NCBI RefSeq assembly: GCF_001468395.1 | Contig: NZ_LNSG01000015.1 | Location: 1-64,000 of the forward strand | Reading direction: 5' to 3' | DNA: 64,000 nt | Source of the DNA: Sphingopyxis sp. H073 | GTDB lineage: Bacteria; Pseudomonadota; Alphaproteobacteria; Sphingomonadales; Sphingomonadaceae | Part shown: piece by piece, positions 56,529 to 64,000 of the stretch | Numbering within the stretch: position 1 is the first letter of the stretch | Layout of the letters: every line of letters begins with the position of its first letter | Notes under the pieces: generated by a model | What the model saw: the letters and a program-made list of their open reading frames with translations, nothing else | Databases searched by the model: none | Told to the model about the DNA's origin: nothing | Translations under genes and position numbers: made by a program

Positions 56529-57002
56529 TCAGGTTTCGACGGGGATTCCGGCGAGCTGTTTCGCGGTGCGAATCGTCAGCGAGGTCTTTACGCTCGTCAC
56601 GTTGGGCGCCGACGTCAGGTGCGCGGTCAGGAAGGACTGGAAGCTCTGCAGGTCGCGCGCGACGACCTTGAGCAGAAAATCTATTTCGCCGTTCAGCATG
56701 TAGCATTCGCGAACTTCGGGAAGCTTTCCGACATAGTCCTCGAATGCCTTGAGGTCGGATTCTGCCTGGCTGCGCAGGCTGACCATCGCGAAGACGGTGA
56801 TGCCATAGCCGAGCTTCGCGGCGTCGAGATCGGCATGATAAGAGCGGATGACACCCGATTCTTCCAGCGCGCGGACGCGGCGCAGGCACGGCGGCGCTGT
56901 GAGTCCCACCATTTGCGCCAGTTCGACATTGGTCATCCGCCCGTTTTTCTGCAGCTCCCCGAGGATCTGGAGGTCGATCTGATCAAATTTCTGACTGGCC
57001 AT
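56529..57002 (-). CDS. Lrp/AsnC family transcriptional regulator
   Basis: A 157-residue protein with an N-terminal winged helix-turn-helix (FDQIDLQILGELQKNGRMTNVELAQMVGLTAPPCLRRVRALEESGVIRSYHADLD) and a C-terminal RAM ligand-binding/oligomer domain (GYGITVFAMVSLRSQAESDLKAFEDYVGKLPEVRECYMLNGEIDFLLKVVARDLQSFQSFLTAHLTSAPNVTSVKTSLTI). Such regulators respond to amino acids. ATG 57002 is preferred to the upstream in-frame starts. The target is unknown. It is divergent from the kinase-like gene, so it may control that gene and itself. Confidence 0.9.
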   Translation of the reverse strand: MASQKFDQIDLQILGELQKNGRMTNVELAQMVGLTAPPCLRRVRALEESGVIRSYHADLDAAKLGYGITVFAMVSLRSQAESDLKAFEDYVGKLPEVRECYMLNGEIDFLLKVVARDLQSFQSFLTAHLTSAPNVTSVKTSLTIRTAKQLAGIPVET

Positions 57003-57037
57003 ATTTGAAACATCCGCTTTCCAAAAGTGCAGCGACC

Positions 57038-57047
57038 ATAATATTAT
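57038..57047. promoter_or_regulatory. AT-rich palindrome between the Lrp-type and kinase-like genes
   Basis: ATAATATTAT is a perfect 10-bp palindrome in an otherwise GC-rich genome. It sits in the 98-bp divergent gap (57003-57100). AT-rich palindromes in such gaps are often Lrp/AsnC autoregulatory sites; that reading is inference. Confidence 0.3.
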
Positions 57048-57100
57048 TTCAGCCGATTGCAATTGTCCCACAATGTGACGTGGTCGACGATGGCACTTTC

Positions 57101-58816
57101 ATGACCAGCGGATTCACGCTAGCCGGTAAACATACGCTAACCAACAAACTGGGTGTGGGGCCGGCCCGCGTGACTGCTGACTCGATGATCGCGACCATCT
57201 TGCGCCAAGCCCCGAAAGACGGCCGTGCGAGCATCGCTGCGTGGCGTCAGCTCAGCGATATCCTTGCCCAGCGCGGCAATCAGCTAGCCGGCGAAGATGT
57301 GCGCCGCGCTTTCCATGCCCTTGCTCTGCTGCGGCCGCAAGTCCCCGAAAAGATTCGCCGCGATTGCGCCGAGGCGATCGCGCATCATGGCCGTTTTGCG
57401 CCGCTGGTTGCCTTTTATGCCAATGACGTGCCGGCGGTTTCGGCGACGATGCTGAGCCGCGCGCGCCTGTCGGAGGGAGACTGGCTCGCGGTGCTTCCTG
57501 CGACCGCTGCGACTGCTCGCTCGGTCCTTGCAGGGCGCAAGGATCTTCCCCAGACGGTTCGTCGCGCGCTTGAGAGTCTGGGGGCCGGATCGGTCGCGCT
57601 GCCGCAGCCCACGGCCGTTGCCGTCGCCGTGCGGGAGCCCGAGGCGGCCGCCGCCGAGCCGGTTCCGGCCATCGAGGGGGCTCCCAGCCAGATCAGCGAG
57701 CTCGTCCGCCGCATCGACAAGTTCCAGTCGACCCGCACGCAGCCGCCGCCGCGTCCGGCACGCACCGGATTCCTGTTCGAGACCGGGCCCGACGGTCTGA
57801 TTCGCTGGGTCGACGGCATTACGCGCGGCGCCGCAATCGGCTTGTCGATCGCCGATGCCGCGTTCGGGGGCGAGCCCGGCGCCGACGGCGCGGCAGCGGG
57901 AGCGTTCCGCCAGCGCGCCGAAATCGTGAACGCGCGCATGATCCTTGAAGGCGCGGCGTCGGAGGCGGGCGAGTGGCGCTTCTCGGCGATGCCTTGGTTC
58001 GACCCGGCGACGGGGCAGTTTCGCGGGTATCGCGGCAGCGCGCGGCGCCCGCAGCGCAACGAGATGCCCTACGGCCGTCCGGCAGCCAGCCAGAATTCAG
58101 GCGACTCGATCCGTCAGCTGATCCACGAACTGCGCAGCCCGCTCAACGCGATCTCCGGCTTTTCGCAGATCATATCCGGTCAGATGTTCGGTCCGGTCAG
58201 CAACTCCTATCGCAAGATGGCGGAGGCGATTGTCACCGACGCGACGTCGATCCAGGCGATTATCGAGGATCTGGACACCGCCGCGCGCGCGATCGACCCC
58301 AGGCCCGCTCCGCTGGCGCCGGAGGAGGTTGCCGACCTGGGCCTGGTGATGACGCGCGTCGAGGAGGATCTCGCGGCGCTTCTTGCCGACCAGCGCGTCG
58401 ACCTCAGTATCTCGCGCGTCGGCGGCCCCTTTCTCGCGCAGGGCGGCGACGCCAATTCGCGGCGGATGATCGGGCGGATGCTGACCGCGCTCGTCGACAT
58501 TTCGGAGCCCGGAACCATCCTCGTCGGTCAGCTGGTGACCGAGCCGGGCGCGGACGACATGCTGCAATTGCGCATCGTTCGTCCGCTGGCGATCCGCTTC
58601 GCCACGGCGGCCGAACTGCTGGATCCGGGCTTCAGCCCCGAAGGGGAGGCGCCGGGGGCTGCGATCCTGAGCCTCGGCTTCTCGCTGCGGCTTGTTGACA
58701 GTCTCGCCCGCAGCGTCGGCGGTCGGCTCGACATCGGACATAACGCCTTGACCTTGCATTTGCCCTCGGCCAACCCGAGAGTCGATACCGAACTCGGTGT
58801 TCAGCAGGGCGAATAG
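57101..58816 (+). CDS. histidine-kinase-like protein with degenerate ATPase domain
   Basis: A 571-residue soluble protein without membrane helices. The N-terminal 170 residues are helical (SIAAWRQLSDILAQRGNQLAGEDVRRAFHALALLRPQVPEKIRRDCAEAIAHHG). A PAS-like middle follows (TGFLFETGPDGLIRWVDGITRGAAIGLSIADAAFGG). A clear dimerisation/phosphoacceptor helix has His342 in RQLIHELRSPLNAISGFSQII. The C-terminal part has lost the ATPase boxes: the N-box position reads MLTALVDIS, no D-x-G-x-G is seen, and only a weak G2-like GFSLRLVDSLARSVGGRL remains. It may be a pseudo-kinase or phosphotransferase. ATG 57101 is taken, since upstream frame lacks family sequence. Confidence 0.7.
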   Translation: MTSGFTLAGKHTLTNKLGVGPARVTADSMIATILRQAPKDGRASIAAWRQLSDILAQRGNQLAGEDVRRAFHALALLRPQVPEKIRRDCAEAIAHHGRFAPLVAFYANDVPAVSATMLSRARLSEGDWLAVLPATAATARSVLAGRKDLPQTVRRALESLGAGSVALPQPTAVAVAVREPEAAAAEPVPAIEGAPSQISELVRRIDKFQSTRTQPPPRPARTGFLFETGPDGLIRWVDGITRGAAIGLSIADAAFGGEPGADGAAAGAFRQRAEIVNARMILEGAASEAGEWRFSAMPWFDPATGQFRGYRGSARRPQRNEMPYGRPAASQNSGDSIRQLIHELRSPLNAISGFSQIISGQMFGPVSNSYRKMAEAIVTDATSIQAIIEDLDTAARAIDPRPAPLAPEEVADLGLVMTRVEEDLAALLADQRVDLSISRVGGPFLAQGGDANSRRMIGRMLTALVDISEPGTILVGQLVTEPGADDMLQLRIVRPLAIRFATAAELLDPGFSPEGEAPGAAILSLGFSLRLVDSLARSVGGRLDIGHNALTLHLPSANPRVDTELGVQQGE

Positions 58817-58841
58817 CCCCCGGGGGCAAAGGGGAACGAAA

Positions 58842-59864
58842 GTGCAGCCCGCGGGCAGCTTTCAGACATATCCGGAGACGGCCGAGCAGATTGGTCTCGG
58901 CCATGACGGACGCCCGCGTTTCTGGGTCACGATCGACACCGAAGAGGATTTCGACTGGTCGGCGCCCTTCGCGCGGAGCGGCTACCGGCTCGATTCGGTC
59001 CCGTCGCTTGCCGAATGCCAAGGCTATTTCGAGCGCTCCGCGGTCGTTCCGATCTATCTTGTCGACTGGCCCGTCGTGCAGGACGATCGCGCCGTCGAGA
59101 TCCTTGCGCCGGCGCGCGCTGCCGGCCGCTGCGACGTCGGGGCCCAGCTTCATCCCTGGGTCACGCCGCCGCATGAAGAAGAGGTGAGCGAGCGCAACAG
59201 CTATACCGGCAATCTTCCTCCTTCGCTCCAGCGGGCGAAGATGGCGGCGCTGCGCGACGCCATTCGCACCCGCTTCGGCGCCGCACCGCAAGTCTATCGC
59301 GCCGGGCGTTACGGCCTCGGCCGCGATACCGCCGAGATGCTCGCCGAACTCGGCTTCGTCTGCGACACGTCGGTAAGGCCGGGTTTCGATTATCGCAAAG
59401 GGCATGGGCCCGATTATCGCGGCGCCCCGCTTCGACCCTGGTGGGTGGCGACGCGTCACGGGCCAGTGCTCGAGGTTCCGGTGACGACAGTTTTTGGCGG
59501 GCTCATGGGACCGAAGGGCGAGGGACTTTATCACCCGATCGCGCGGAACGGCCGCTATGCCGGATCGGTGCTGGCCCGTCTCGGGCTTGTCGAGCGCATC
59601 GCACTGACGCCCGAAGGCATTCCCGCCGATCGCGCGTGCCGGGCGATCGACATCGCACTCGATCAGGGGGTTCCCGTCCTCAACTTCTCGTTCCACTCGC
59701 CGTCGCTGCGTCCCGGTAATACCCCTTATGTGCGGACGGCGGCCGATCTCGACCGTTTCTATCGCTGGTGGGACGCGGTGCTCGACCATCTGGCGCGCCG
59801 CGGCGTCGTTCCAACCGATACGGCGGGCCTGCTGATGCTAGCGACCGCGAAGAGGCCGGCATGA
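58842..59864 (+). CDS. polysaccharide deacetylase-like protein (WalW type)
   Basis: A 340-residue protein of the NodB-like deacetylase superfamily. The metal-binding start is FWVTIDTEEDFDW, with the Asp-x-x-x-Asp spacing changed as in WalW-type proteins, followed by GAQLHPWVTPPHEEE with the catalytic-side His, PQVYRAGRYGLGRDTAEMLAELGFVCDTSVRP, and the late NFSFHSPSLRPG. WalW-like proteins are annotated in sphingomonads near cell-surface polysaccharide genes. The substrate is not known. GTG 58842 has AAAGGGGAA upstream. It follows the kinase-like gene by 25 bp, so the two may be co-transcribed. Confidence 0.75.
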   Translation: MQPAGSFQTYPETAEQIGLGHDGRPRFWVTIDTEEDFDWSAPFARSGYRLDSVPSLAECQGYFERSAVVPIYLVDWPVVQDDRAVEILAPARAAGRCDVGAQLHPWVTPPHEEEVSERNSYTGNLPPSLQRAKMAALRDAIRTRFGAAPQVYRAGRYGLGRDTAEMLAELGFVCDTSVRPGFDYRKGHGPDYRGAPLRPWWVATRHGPVLEVPVTTVFGGLMGPKGEGLYHPIARNGRYAGSVLARLGLVERIALTPEGIPADRACRAIDIALDQGVPVLNFSFHSPSLRPGNTPYVRTAADLDRFYRWWDAVLDHLARRGVVPTDTAGLLMLATAKRPA

Positions 59865-59924
59865 GCGCAACCGGCTTGCCAACGCCCGCTGCGCTCCGCT
59901 ATCGCCCGCACATCCCCGGAACGG

Positions 59925-60000
59925 GGGCCTGTAGCTCAATGGTTAGAGCTGGCCGCTCATAACGGCTAGGTTGCGGGTTCGAGTCCTGCCGGGCCCACCA
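59925..60000 (+). tRNA. tRNA with CAU anticodon, probably tRNA-Ile2 (lysidine-modified)
   Basis: A full cloverleaf: acceptor GGGCCTG/CGGGCCC, short D-arm GCTC-AATGGTTA-GAGC, anticodon stem GGCCG/CGGCT with loop CTCATAA, T-stem GCGGG/CCTGC, discriminator A and encoded CCA at 59998-60000. The short D-loop and the G27-U43 pair resemble E. coli tRNA-Ile2 more than elongator tRNA-Met. In tRNA-Ile2 the C of CAU is changed to lysidine by TilS so that it reads AUA. A tRNA-Met assignment cannot be fully excluded by eye. Confidence 0.75.
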
Positions 60001-60057
60001 TTCCCCTTGCAAATCGAAACCGATCGCTGTCCATTGCCCGCCGAAAAGGAGAGGGGA

Positions 60058-61533
60058 ATGGGAAAGCTTCGGATTGCCTTGATCGGCGGCCTATCGATCC
60101 TTGTCGTGGGGGCCGCCGTTGTCGGCGTGCGCACGTCGACCTTCGCGCCGGCGAATGTCGCCGACGGCCGCGACGTGAAGCTTGCGGCGGCGCCCGCCTA
60201 TGATCTGGACGCGGCGGTTCGCCATTTGAGCGAAGCCGCACAGATTCGCACTATATCGAACCAGGATCCGACCGCCAACGAAGTCGCCGAATGGGACCGG
60301 CTTCATGCGTGGCTCGCGTCCACCTATCCCGCCGGGCACGGCGCGATGCAGCGCACGATCCTGCCGAACCGGACGCTCATCTATCATTGGCCGGGCAGCG
60401 ATGCTTCGCTCGCGCCGGTGATCCTGATGGCGCACCAGGATGTCGTGCCGGTGACGCCCGGCACCGAAGGCGACTGGAAATATCCGCCCTTCGCGGGGAC
60501 GATCGCCGACGGGGCGGTGTGGGGTCGCGGCACGGTCGACGACAAGGGCTCGCTTGTCGGTCTGTTCGAAGCGCTCGACGCGCTGGCGAAAAGCGGGTTC
60601 AAGCCGAAGCGCGGCATCTATCTGGTATCCGGCCATGACGAGGAGGCGGGCGGCTCTGGCGCGCTGGCCGCCGCCGCGAAGCTGAAGGCCGAGGGTGTGA
60701 AGGCGATCTATACCCTCGACGAGGGGAGCATTGTCCTGACCGACACGCCTGTCATCGACGGGCCCGCGATCATGATCGGCATCGCGGAGAAGGGCTATGG
60801 CACGCTGAAGGTCACTGCCCCCGCGCCCGGCGGGCACAGTTCGATGCCGCCCGCCGAAACCGGCGTGACGACGCTCGCGAAAGCGGTGCTGGCGATCGCG
60901 GGCAAACCGTTCCCGCTCGAATTCCGCGGCCCCGGGGCGTCGATGATCGAGGCGCTCGCCGCGAAAAAGGGCGGCGCGACAAAGATGGCGGTCGCGAACC
61001 AGTGGCTGTTCGGGCGCAGCCTCAAGAACCGGCTCGGCGCTGCACCCACGACCGCCGCGGCCTTTCACACGACAATCGCGCCGACGATGCTGGAAGGCAG
61101 TCCCAAGGAGAATGTCCTGCCGCAATCGGCGAACGCGCTGATCAACTATCGCATCGCGCCGTGGAACAGCTCGGCCGATGTGATGGCGCGCGCGAAGGAA
61201 GCGGTGGGCGACATCAAGGTCGACCTCGCCTGGGTCAAGCCGCCGCGCGAACCCTCGCGCGTGTCGTCGACGAGCTCGCAGGGCTGGAAATGGATCGCTG
61301 CGGCCGCCCGCGCCGACGCGCCCGATGCGGTGCTCACGCCGACGCTGGTCGTTGCGGGGACCGACAGCCGGAGCATGGAGCCGGTGTCGGAGGACGTCTA
61401 TCGCTTCATGCCGATGCATTTCTCGCTGAAGGAATCGGCGATGATCCATGGGACCAACGAGCATATGGCGATCGACAGCTTCAAGCGGATGATCGATTTC
61501 TACGCGCGTCTGATCGCGACGTCGACGGGATAG
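60058..61533 (+). CDS. M20-family metallopeptidase (carboxypeptidase-like)
   Basis: A 491-residue zinc peptidase. It has an N-terminal hydrophobic anchor or signal (LRIALIGGLSILVVGAAVVGVRT). The zinc ligands follow in ILMAHQDVVPV (His and Asp), WGRGTVDDKGSLVG (bridging Asp), SGHDEEAGGSGA (catalytic and zinc Glu) and a late His in MIHGTNEHMAID. A dimerisation domain lies between PAPGGHSSMPPAETG and the C-terminal block. This pattern resembles PM20D1/carboxypeptidase S. ATG 60058 is selected, 57 bp after the tRNA, with GGAGAGGGG upstream. Confidence 0.88.
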   Translation: MGKLRIALIGGLSILVVGAAVVGVRTSTFAPANVADGRDVKLAAAPAYDLDAAVRHLSEAAQIRTISNQDPTANEVAEWDRLHAWLASTYPAGHGAMQRTILPNRTLIYHWPGSDASLAPVILMAHQDVVPVTPGTEGDWKYPPFAGTIADGAVWGRGTVDDKGSLVGLFEALDALAKSGFKPKRGIYLVSGHDEEAGGSGALAAAAKLKAEGVKAIYTLDEGSIVLTDTPVIDGPAIMIGIAEKGYGTLKVTAPAPGGHSSMPPAETGVTTLAKAVLAIAGKPFPLEFRGPGASMIEALAAKKGGATKMAVANQWLFGRSLKNRLGAAPTTAAAFHTTIAPTMLEGSPKENVLPQSANALINYRIAPWNSSADVMARAKEAVGDIKVDLAWVKPPREPSRVSSTSSQGWKWIAAAARADAPDAVLTPTLVVAGTDSRSMEPVSEDVYRFMPMHFSLKESAMIHGTNEHMAIDSFKRMIDFYARLIATSTG

Positions 61534-61539
61534 GGGGAT

Positions 61540-61616
<77 letters not shown>

Positions 61617-61675
61617 ACCGGCCTCGCGGCCTTAGACAGGCGCGCGTGCGAAGTCCACCCGCAGGTGACGGGCAA

Positions 61676-61713
61676 AGAAAAAGGCGGCCTTCCCGAAGGA
61701 AGACCGCCTCTTT
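61676..61713 (-). terminator. intrinsic terminator for the Ala-rich lipoprotein gene
   Basis: GGCGG-C-CTTCC (61683-61693) and GGAAG-A-CCGCC form a stem around a CGAA loop. On the minus strand the stem is followed by a T-rich tract TTTTTCTTT (complement of 61674-61682). It lies about 30 bp past the stop of the gene at 61746-62042. Confidence 0.7.
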
Positions 61714-61745
61714 TCGTTTCGGTCATTGCCCCGAGGGGCTGTGAC

Positions 61746-62042
61746 TTACTTCTTTTCTTCAGCCGGAGCAGCAGCGGCGTCAGCAGCCGGAGCAGCCTTG
61801 GCGTCAGCGGCCGGAGCAGCAGCGGCGTCAGCAGCCGGAGCAGCAGCAGCGTCGGCGCCAGCAGCGGCAGCGTCAGCACCAGCAGCGGCAGCGTCGGCGC
61901 CAGCAGCAGCAGCGTCAGCGCCTTCTTCAGCAACAGCTTCAGCAGCCGGAGCTTCGGTGGTGGCTTCTTCAGCAGCCTTTTCACCGCAAGCGGCGAGGGC
62001 GAACATGCTGGCAGCAACGGCGATAGCAGCAAACTTCTTCAT
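61746..62042 (-). CDS. Ala-rich lipoprotein with tandem GADAAAA repeats
   Basis: A 98-residue protein. The lipoprotein signal is MKKFAAIAVAASMFALAAC, with Cys at 19. The mature part is almost all Ala, Asp, Glu and Pro: a short Glu-rich start (GEKAAEEATTEAPAAEA), then repeats of GADAAAA (four in a row) and PAADAAAA, and a charged end EEKK. The repeats follow a 21-bp DNA period, so copy number may vary between strains. Upstream in-frame codons (to 62189) are rejected because the signal starts at ATG 62042. The role is unknown; it resembles small cell-envelope spacer lipoproteins. Confidence 0.75.
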   Translation of the reverse strand: MKKFAAIAVAASMFALAACGEKAAEEATTEAPAAEAVAEEGADAAAAGADAAAAGADAAAAGADAAAAPAADAAAAPAADAKAAPAADAAAAPAEEKK

Positions 62043-62189
62043 GATGTGTGGGCTCCCTAAAATGCCTTTCCGCGCTGGGGAAACTTTCCCGTCCCGCGAG
62101 CGGCGGGATTTAGCCGTTCCGCGTGAATCGTCAACAAAAATAATTGAGATGGTCGGGGCGGGCGGAATTCTGTCATTTGACCGAAACAA
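62043..62189. other. gap with no recognised gene
   Basis: Together with the decayed peptidase end that follows, this makes 468 bp (62043-62510) without an intact gene. The stretch 62043-62189 holds the leader of the lipoprotein gene on the minus strand (AGGGAG upstream of its ATG) and an AT-richer segment TCAACAAAAATAATTGAG around 62131-62148 that may hold its promoter. Confidence 0.4.
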
Positions 62190-62430
62190 TCATGGCAACT
62201 CGCTGTCCTCGCTGGTGGCGAGAATCGCCGGAGTCGCGGCCCAGACCACGACGTTCTGCCACAATTCAGCGGAATCGACCATATCGGGCGTGTCGTCGGG
62301 CGCTTGGTGGATGTCGAAACAACGCGTGCCATCCCGGGCCAGGTCGACCGCAGGAACGCCTGCCGCGAGCAGTGCGCCGACGTTGGCCCCGCCGCCGGCG
62401 GGCGGCTTCGCGCGCGCAAGCGTCGATTGC
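62190..62430 (-). pseudogene. C-terminal remnant of an M28-type peptidase
   Basis: The minus frame that ends at stop 62190 reads PAGGGANVGALLAAGVPAVDLARDGTRCFDIHQAPDDTPDMVDSAELWQNVVVWAATPAILATSEDSELP. This matches the end of M28-family aminopeptidases (GADIGPL..AGVP..DL..DGTRYFD.HHTPDDT.DKIDPAEL.QNV). The zinc-ligand His of HHTPDDT appears as Gln here. Upstream the frame has no start codon in a believable place and meets the ettA promoter and coding region, so the rest of the gene is gone. It appears to be a 5'-deleted remnant. Confidence 0.65.
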
Positions 62431-62510
62431 CAACCGCGCGCCCATTCGCTAACCGGCGCCCAACTCTCCCGGCCGCACGACCGCGGCCCAGCCTCTACCG
62501 GAGCATATCC

Positions 62511-64000
62511 ATGGCCGCCCAATATAGTTTCGTGATGAAGGGTCTGACCAAGACCTATCCCGGCGCGCAGAAGCCGACGCTCAACAACCTGAGCCTGCAA
62601 TTCTATCCCGATGCCAAGATCGGTATCGTCGGCCCGAACGGCACGGGTAAATCGACGCTGATGAAGATCATGGCCGGCATCGACAAGGATTTCACCGGCG
62701 AAGCATGGCCGGGCGAGGGGATTACCGTCGGCTATCTGGCGCAGGAGCCGCAGCTCGACCCGACGAAGACGGTCAAGGAAAATGTCATGGACGGCGTCCG
62801 CCCCGTCGCCGACATGATGGACCGCTTCAACGAGATCAGCGCGCTGATGGCCGATCCGCCCGCCGACGCCGATTTTGACGCGCTTATGGAAGAGATGGGC
62901 ACGCTGCAGGAAAAGATCGACGCGGTCGACGGCTGGACGCTCGACAACCAGCTCGAAATCGCGATGGAAGCGCTTCGCTGCCCGCCGGGCGACTGGAGCG
63001 TCGAGAACCTCTCGGGCGGTGAGAAGCGCCGGATCGCGCTGACCCGCCTGCTGCTCGAGAAGCCGTCGATCCTGCTGCTCGACGAACCGACGAACCATTT
63101 GGACGCCGAAAGCGTCGCCTGGCTCGAAAAGCACCTCGTCGACTATCCGGGCAACGTCATCCTCGTCACCCACGACCGTTATTTCCTCGACAATGTGGTG
63201 AACTGGATCCTCGAACTCGATCGCGGCCGTTACTTTGTCTACGAAGGCAATTATTCGACCTACCTCGACAAGAAGGGCAAGCGCCTCGAACAGGAAGCGC
63301 GCGAGGACCAGGGCCGCCAGAAGGCGATCCGCGACGAGCTCGAATGGATCCGGCAATCCCCGAAGGCGCGCCAAGCCAAGTCGAAGGCGCGTATCAAGAG
63401 CTTCGACCAGCTCGTCGAAGCGCAGGAAAAGCGTACTCCCGGCAAGGCGCAGATCGTCATCCAGATTCCCGAACGCCTTGGCGGCAAGGTGATCGAGGTC
63501 GCCGGCATCTCGAAGGCCTATGGCGACAAGCTGCTGTTCGAGGATCTGTCCTTCACCTTGCCGCCGGGCGGCATCGTCGGCGTCATCGGGCCCAACGGCG
63601 CGGGCAAGTCGACCCTGTTCAAGCTGATCACCGGGCAGGAAACCCCCGACAGCGGCAGCGTCACAATCGGCGACACCGTGCGTCTAGGCTATGTCGACCA
63701 GAGCCGCGACGCGCTCGACCCGAACAAGAATGTCTGGGAGGAAATTTCGGGCGGCCACGAACTGATGAACATCGGCAAGCACGAGATGCAGACGCGTGCC
63801 TATGTCGGGGCGTTCAACTTCAAGGGCGTCGACCAGCAGAAAAAGGTCGGCCAGCTGTCGGGCGGCGAACGCAATCGCGTCCATCTCGCCAAGATGCTCA
63901 AGGAGGGGGGCAACGTCCTCCTGCTCGACGAACCGACCAACGACCTCGACACCGAAACGCTCGCGGCGCTCGAGGAGGCGCTGGAGAATTTCGCGGGCTG
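62511..64000 (+). CDS. ettA: energy-dependent translational throttle protein EttA (runs off the window)
   Basis: An ABC-F ATPase that binds the ribosomal E site and gates initiation according to ATP/ADP level. 496 codons are present and the 3' end is missing. Domain 1 has Walker A GPNGTGKSTL (about 40-49), signature LSGGEKRRIALTRLLLEKPSILLLDEPTNHLDAESVAWLE and the HDRYFLDNV His switch. The linker (about 245-310, KKGKRLEQEAREDQGRQKAIRDELEWIRQSPKARQAKSKARI) is the P-site interaction motif typical of EttA. Domain 2 has GPNGAGKSTL (about 361-370) and LSGGERNRVHLAKML...LLLDEPTNDLD. ATG 62511 starts the family sequence MAAQYSFVMKGLTKTYPG. Confidence 0.95.
   Translation, partial: MAAQYSFVMKGLTKTYPGAQKPTLNNLSLQFYPDAKIGIVGPNGTGKSTLMKIMAGIDKDFTGEAWPGEGITVGYLAQEPQLDPTKTVKENVMDGVRPVADMMDRFNEISALMADPPADADFDALMEEMGTLQEKIDAVDGWTLDNQLEIAMEALRCPPGDWSVENLSGGEKRRIALTRLLLEKPSILLLDEPTNHLDAESVAWLEKHLVDYPGNVILVTHDRYFLDNVVNWILELDRGRYFVYEGNYSTYLDKKGKRLEQEAREDQGRQKAIRDELEWIRQSPKARQAKSKARIKSFDQLVEAQEKRTPGKAQIVIQIPERLGGKVIEVAGISKAYGDKLLFEDLSFTLPPGGIVGVIGPNGAGKSTLFKLITGQETPDSGSVTIGDTVRLGYVDQSRDALDPNKNVWEEISGGHELMNIGKHEMQTRAYVGAFNFKGVDQQKKVGQLSGGERNRVHLAKMLKEGGNVLLLDEPTNDLDTETLAALEEALENFAG

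Noticed and set aside
61760..61960. 21-bp tandem repeats as a CRISPR-like or regulatory array
   Set aside because: They are in frame with a signal-peptide-bearing ORF and code for GADAAAA units, so they are coding repeats.
62190..63374. 394-codon minus frame as one gene opposite ettA
   Set aside because: Only the last 75-80 codons resemble a protein family (M28 end); the remainder is the antisense of ettA.

Overview
The window is a high-GC, densely coded chromosomal segment of an alphaproteobacterium, most likely a sphingomonad close to Sphingopyxis. The evidence is the kind and order of genes: CpdR, DUF2842, DUF1467 after RNase J, class I fructose-bisphosphate aldolase after gap-pgk, a WalW-type deacetylase and a TipN-like polarity protein. 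There is also heavy use of GTG/ATG starts in 4-bp stop/start overlaps, and families of short palindromic repeats. The species is inferred from gene content only. No phage, transposase, plasmid or CRISPR signal was seen.

Layout. 1-4.6 kb: a cut-off TonB-like gene, an alpha/beta hydrolase, a dienoyl-CoA-reductase-type SDR, tRNA-Val, CpdR, N-formylglutamate amidohydrolase, tRNA-Pro(CGG) and a short RadC-like JAMM protein. 4.7-9.3 kb: thyA and the branched-chain 2-oxoacid dehydrogenase genes bkdA1-bkdA2-bkdB. 9.3-17.1 kb (minus strand): a four-gene run of secreted DUF11-like proteins ending in a 1702-residue protein with a predicted outer-membrane barrel. This is the best candidate in the window for an undescribed system. 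17.3-20.4 kb: an AI-2E/PerM-family permease, tRNA-Asp, and the zapA - 6S RNA - 5-formyl-THF cyclo-ligase - DUF2842 cluster. 20.5-27.5 kb: central carbon genes tkt-gap-pgk-fba, an O-methyltransferase, a lipoprotein and thiE. 27.8-32 kb: an OPT transporter, efp, a SuhB-like phosphatase and a YbjN-domain protein.

32.2-48.6 kb holds all 14 complex I genes in the order nuoABCDEFGHIJKLMN. The run is interrupted at four junctions by five small unrelated ORFs, and at three junctions by palindromic repeats that lie at or next to the ribosome binding site of the following gene. NuoC has a Lys/Ala/Pro tail and NuoL a His-rich loop. The run continues without a clear break into birA (apparently with a CTG start), coaX, the RNase J gene and a DUF1467 gene.

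52-64 kb: a TipN-like coiled-coil membrane protein diverges from an Hpt-like protein that lacks the phospho-histidine. Then come a secreted TPR-like protein, an Lrp/AsnC regulator divergent from a histidine-kinase-like protein with a degenerate ATPase domain, a deacetylase, a CAU tRNA (probably tRNA-Ile2), an M20 peptidase, tRNA-Pro(UGG), an Ala-rich repeat lipoprotein, a decayed M28 peptidase end, and ettA running off the window.

All family names come from reading the translated sequences and recalled family motifs. No database search was run.
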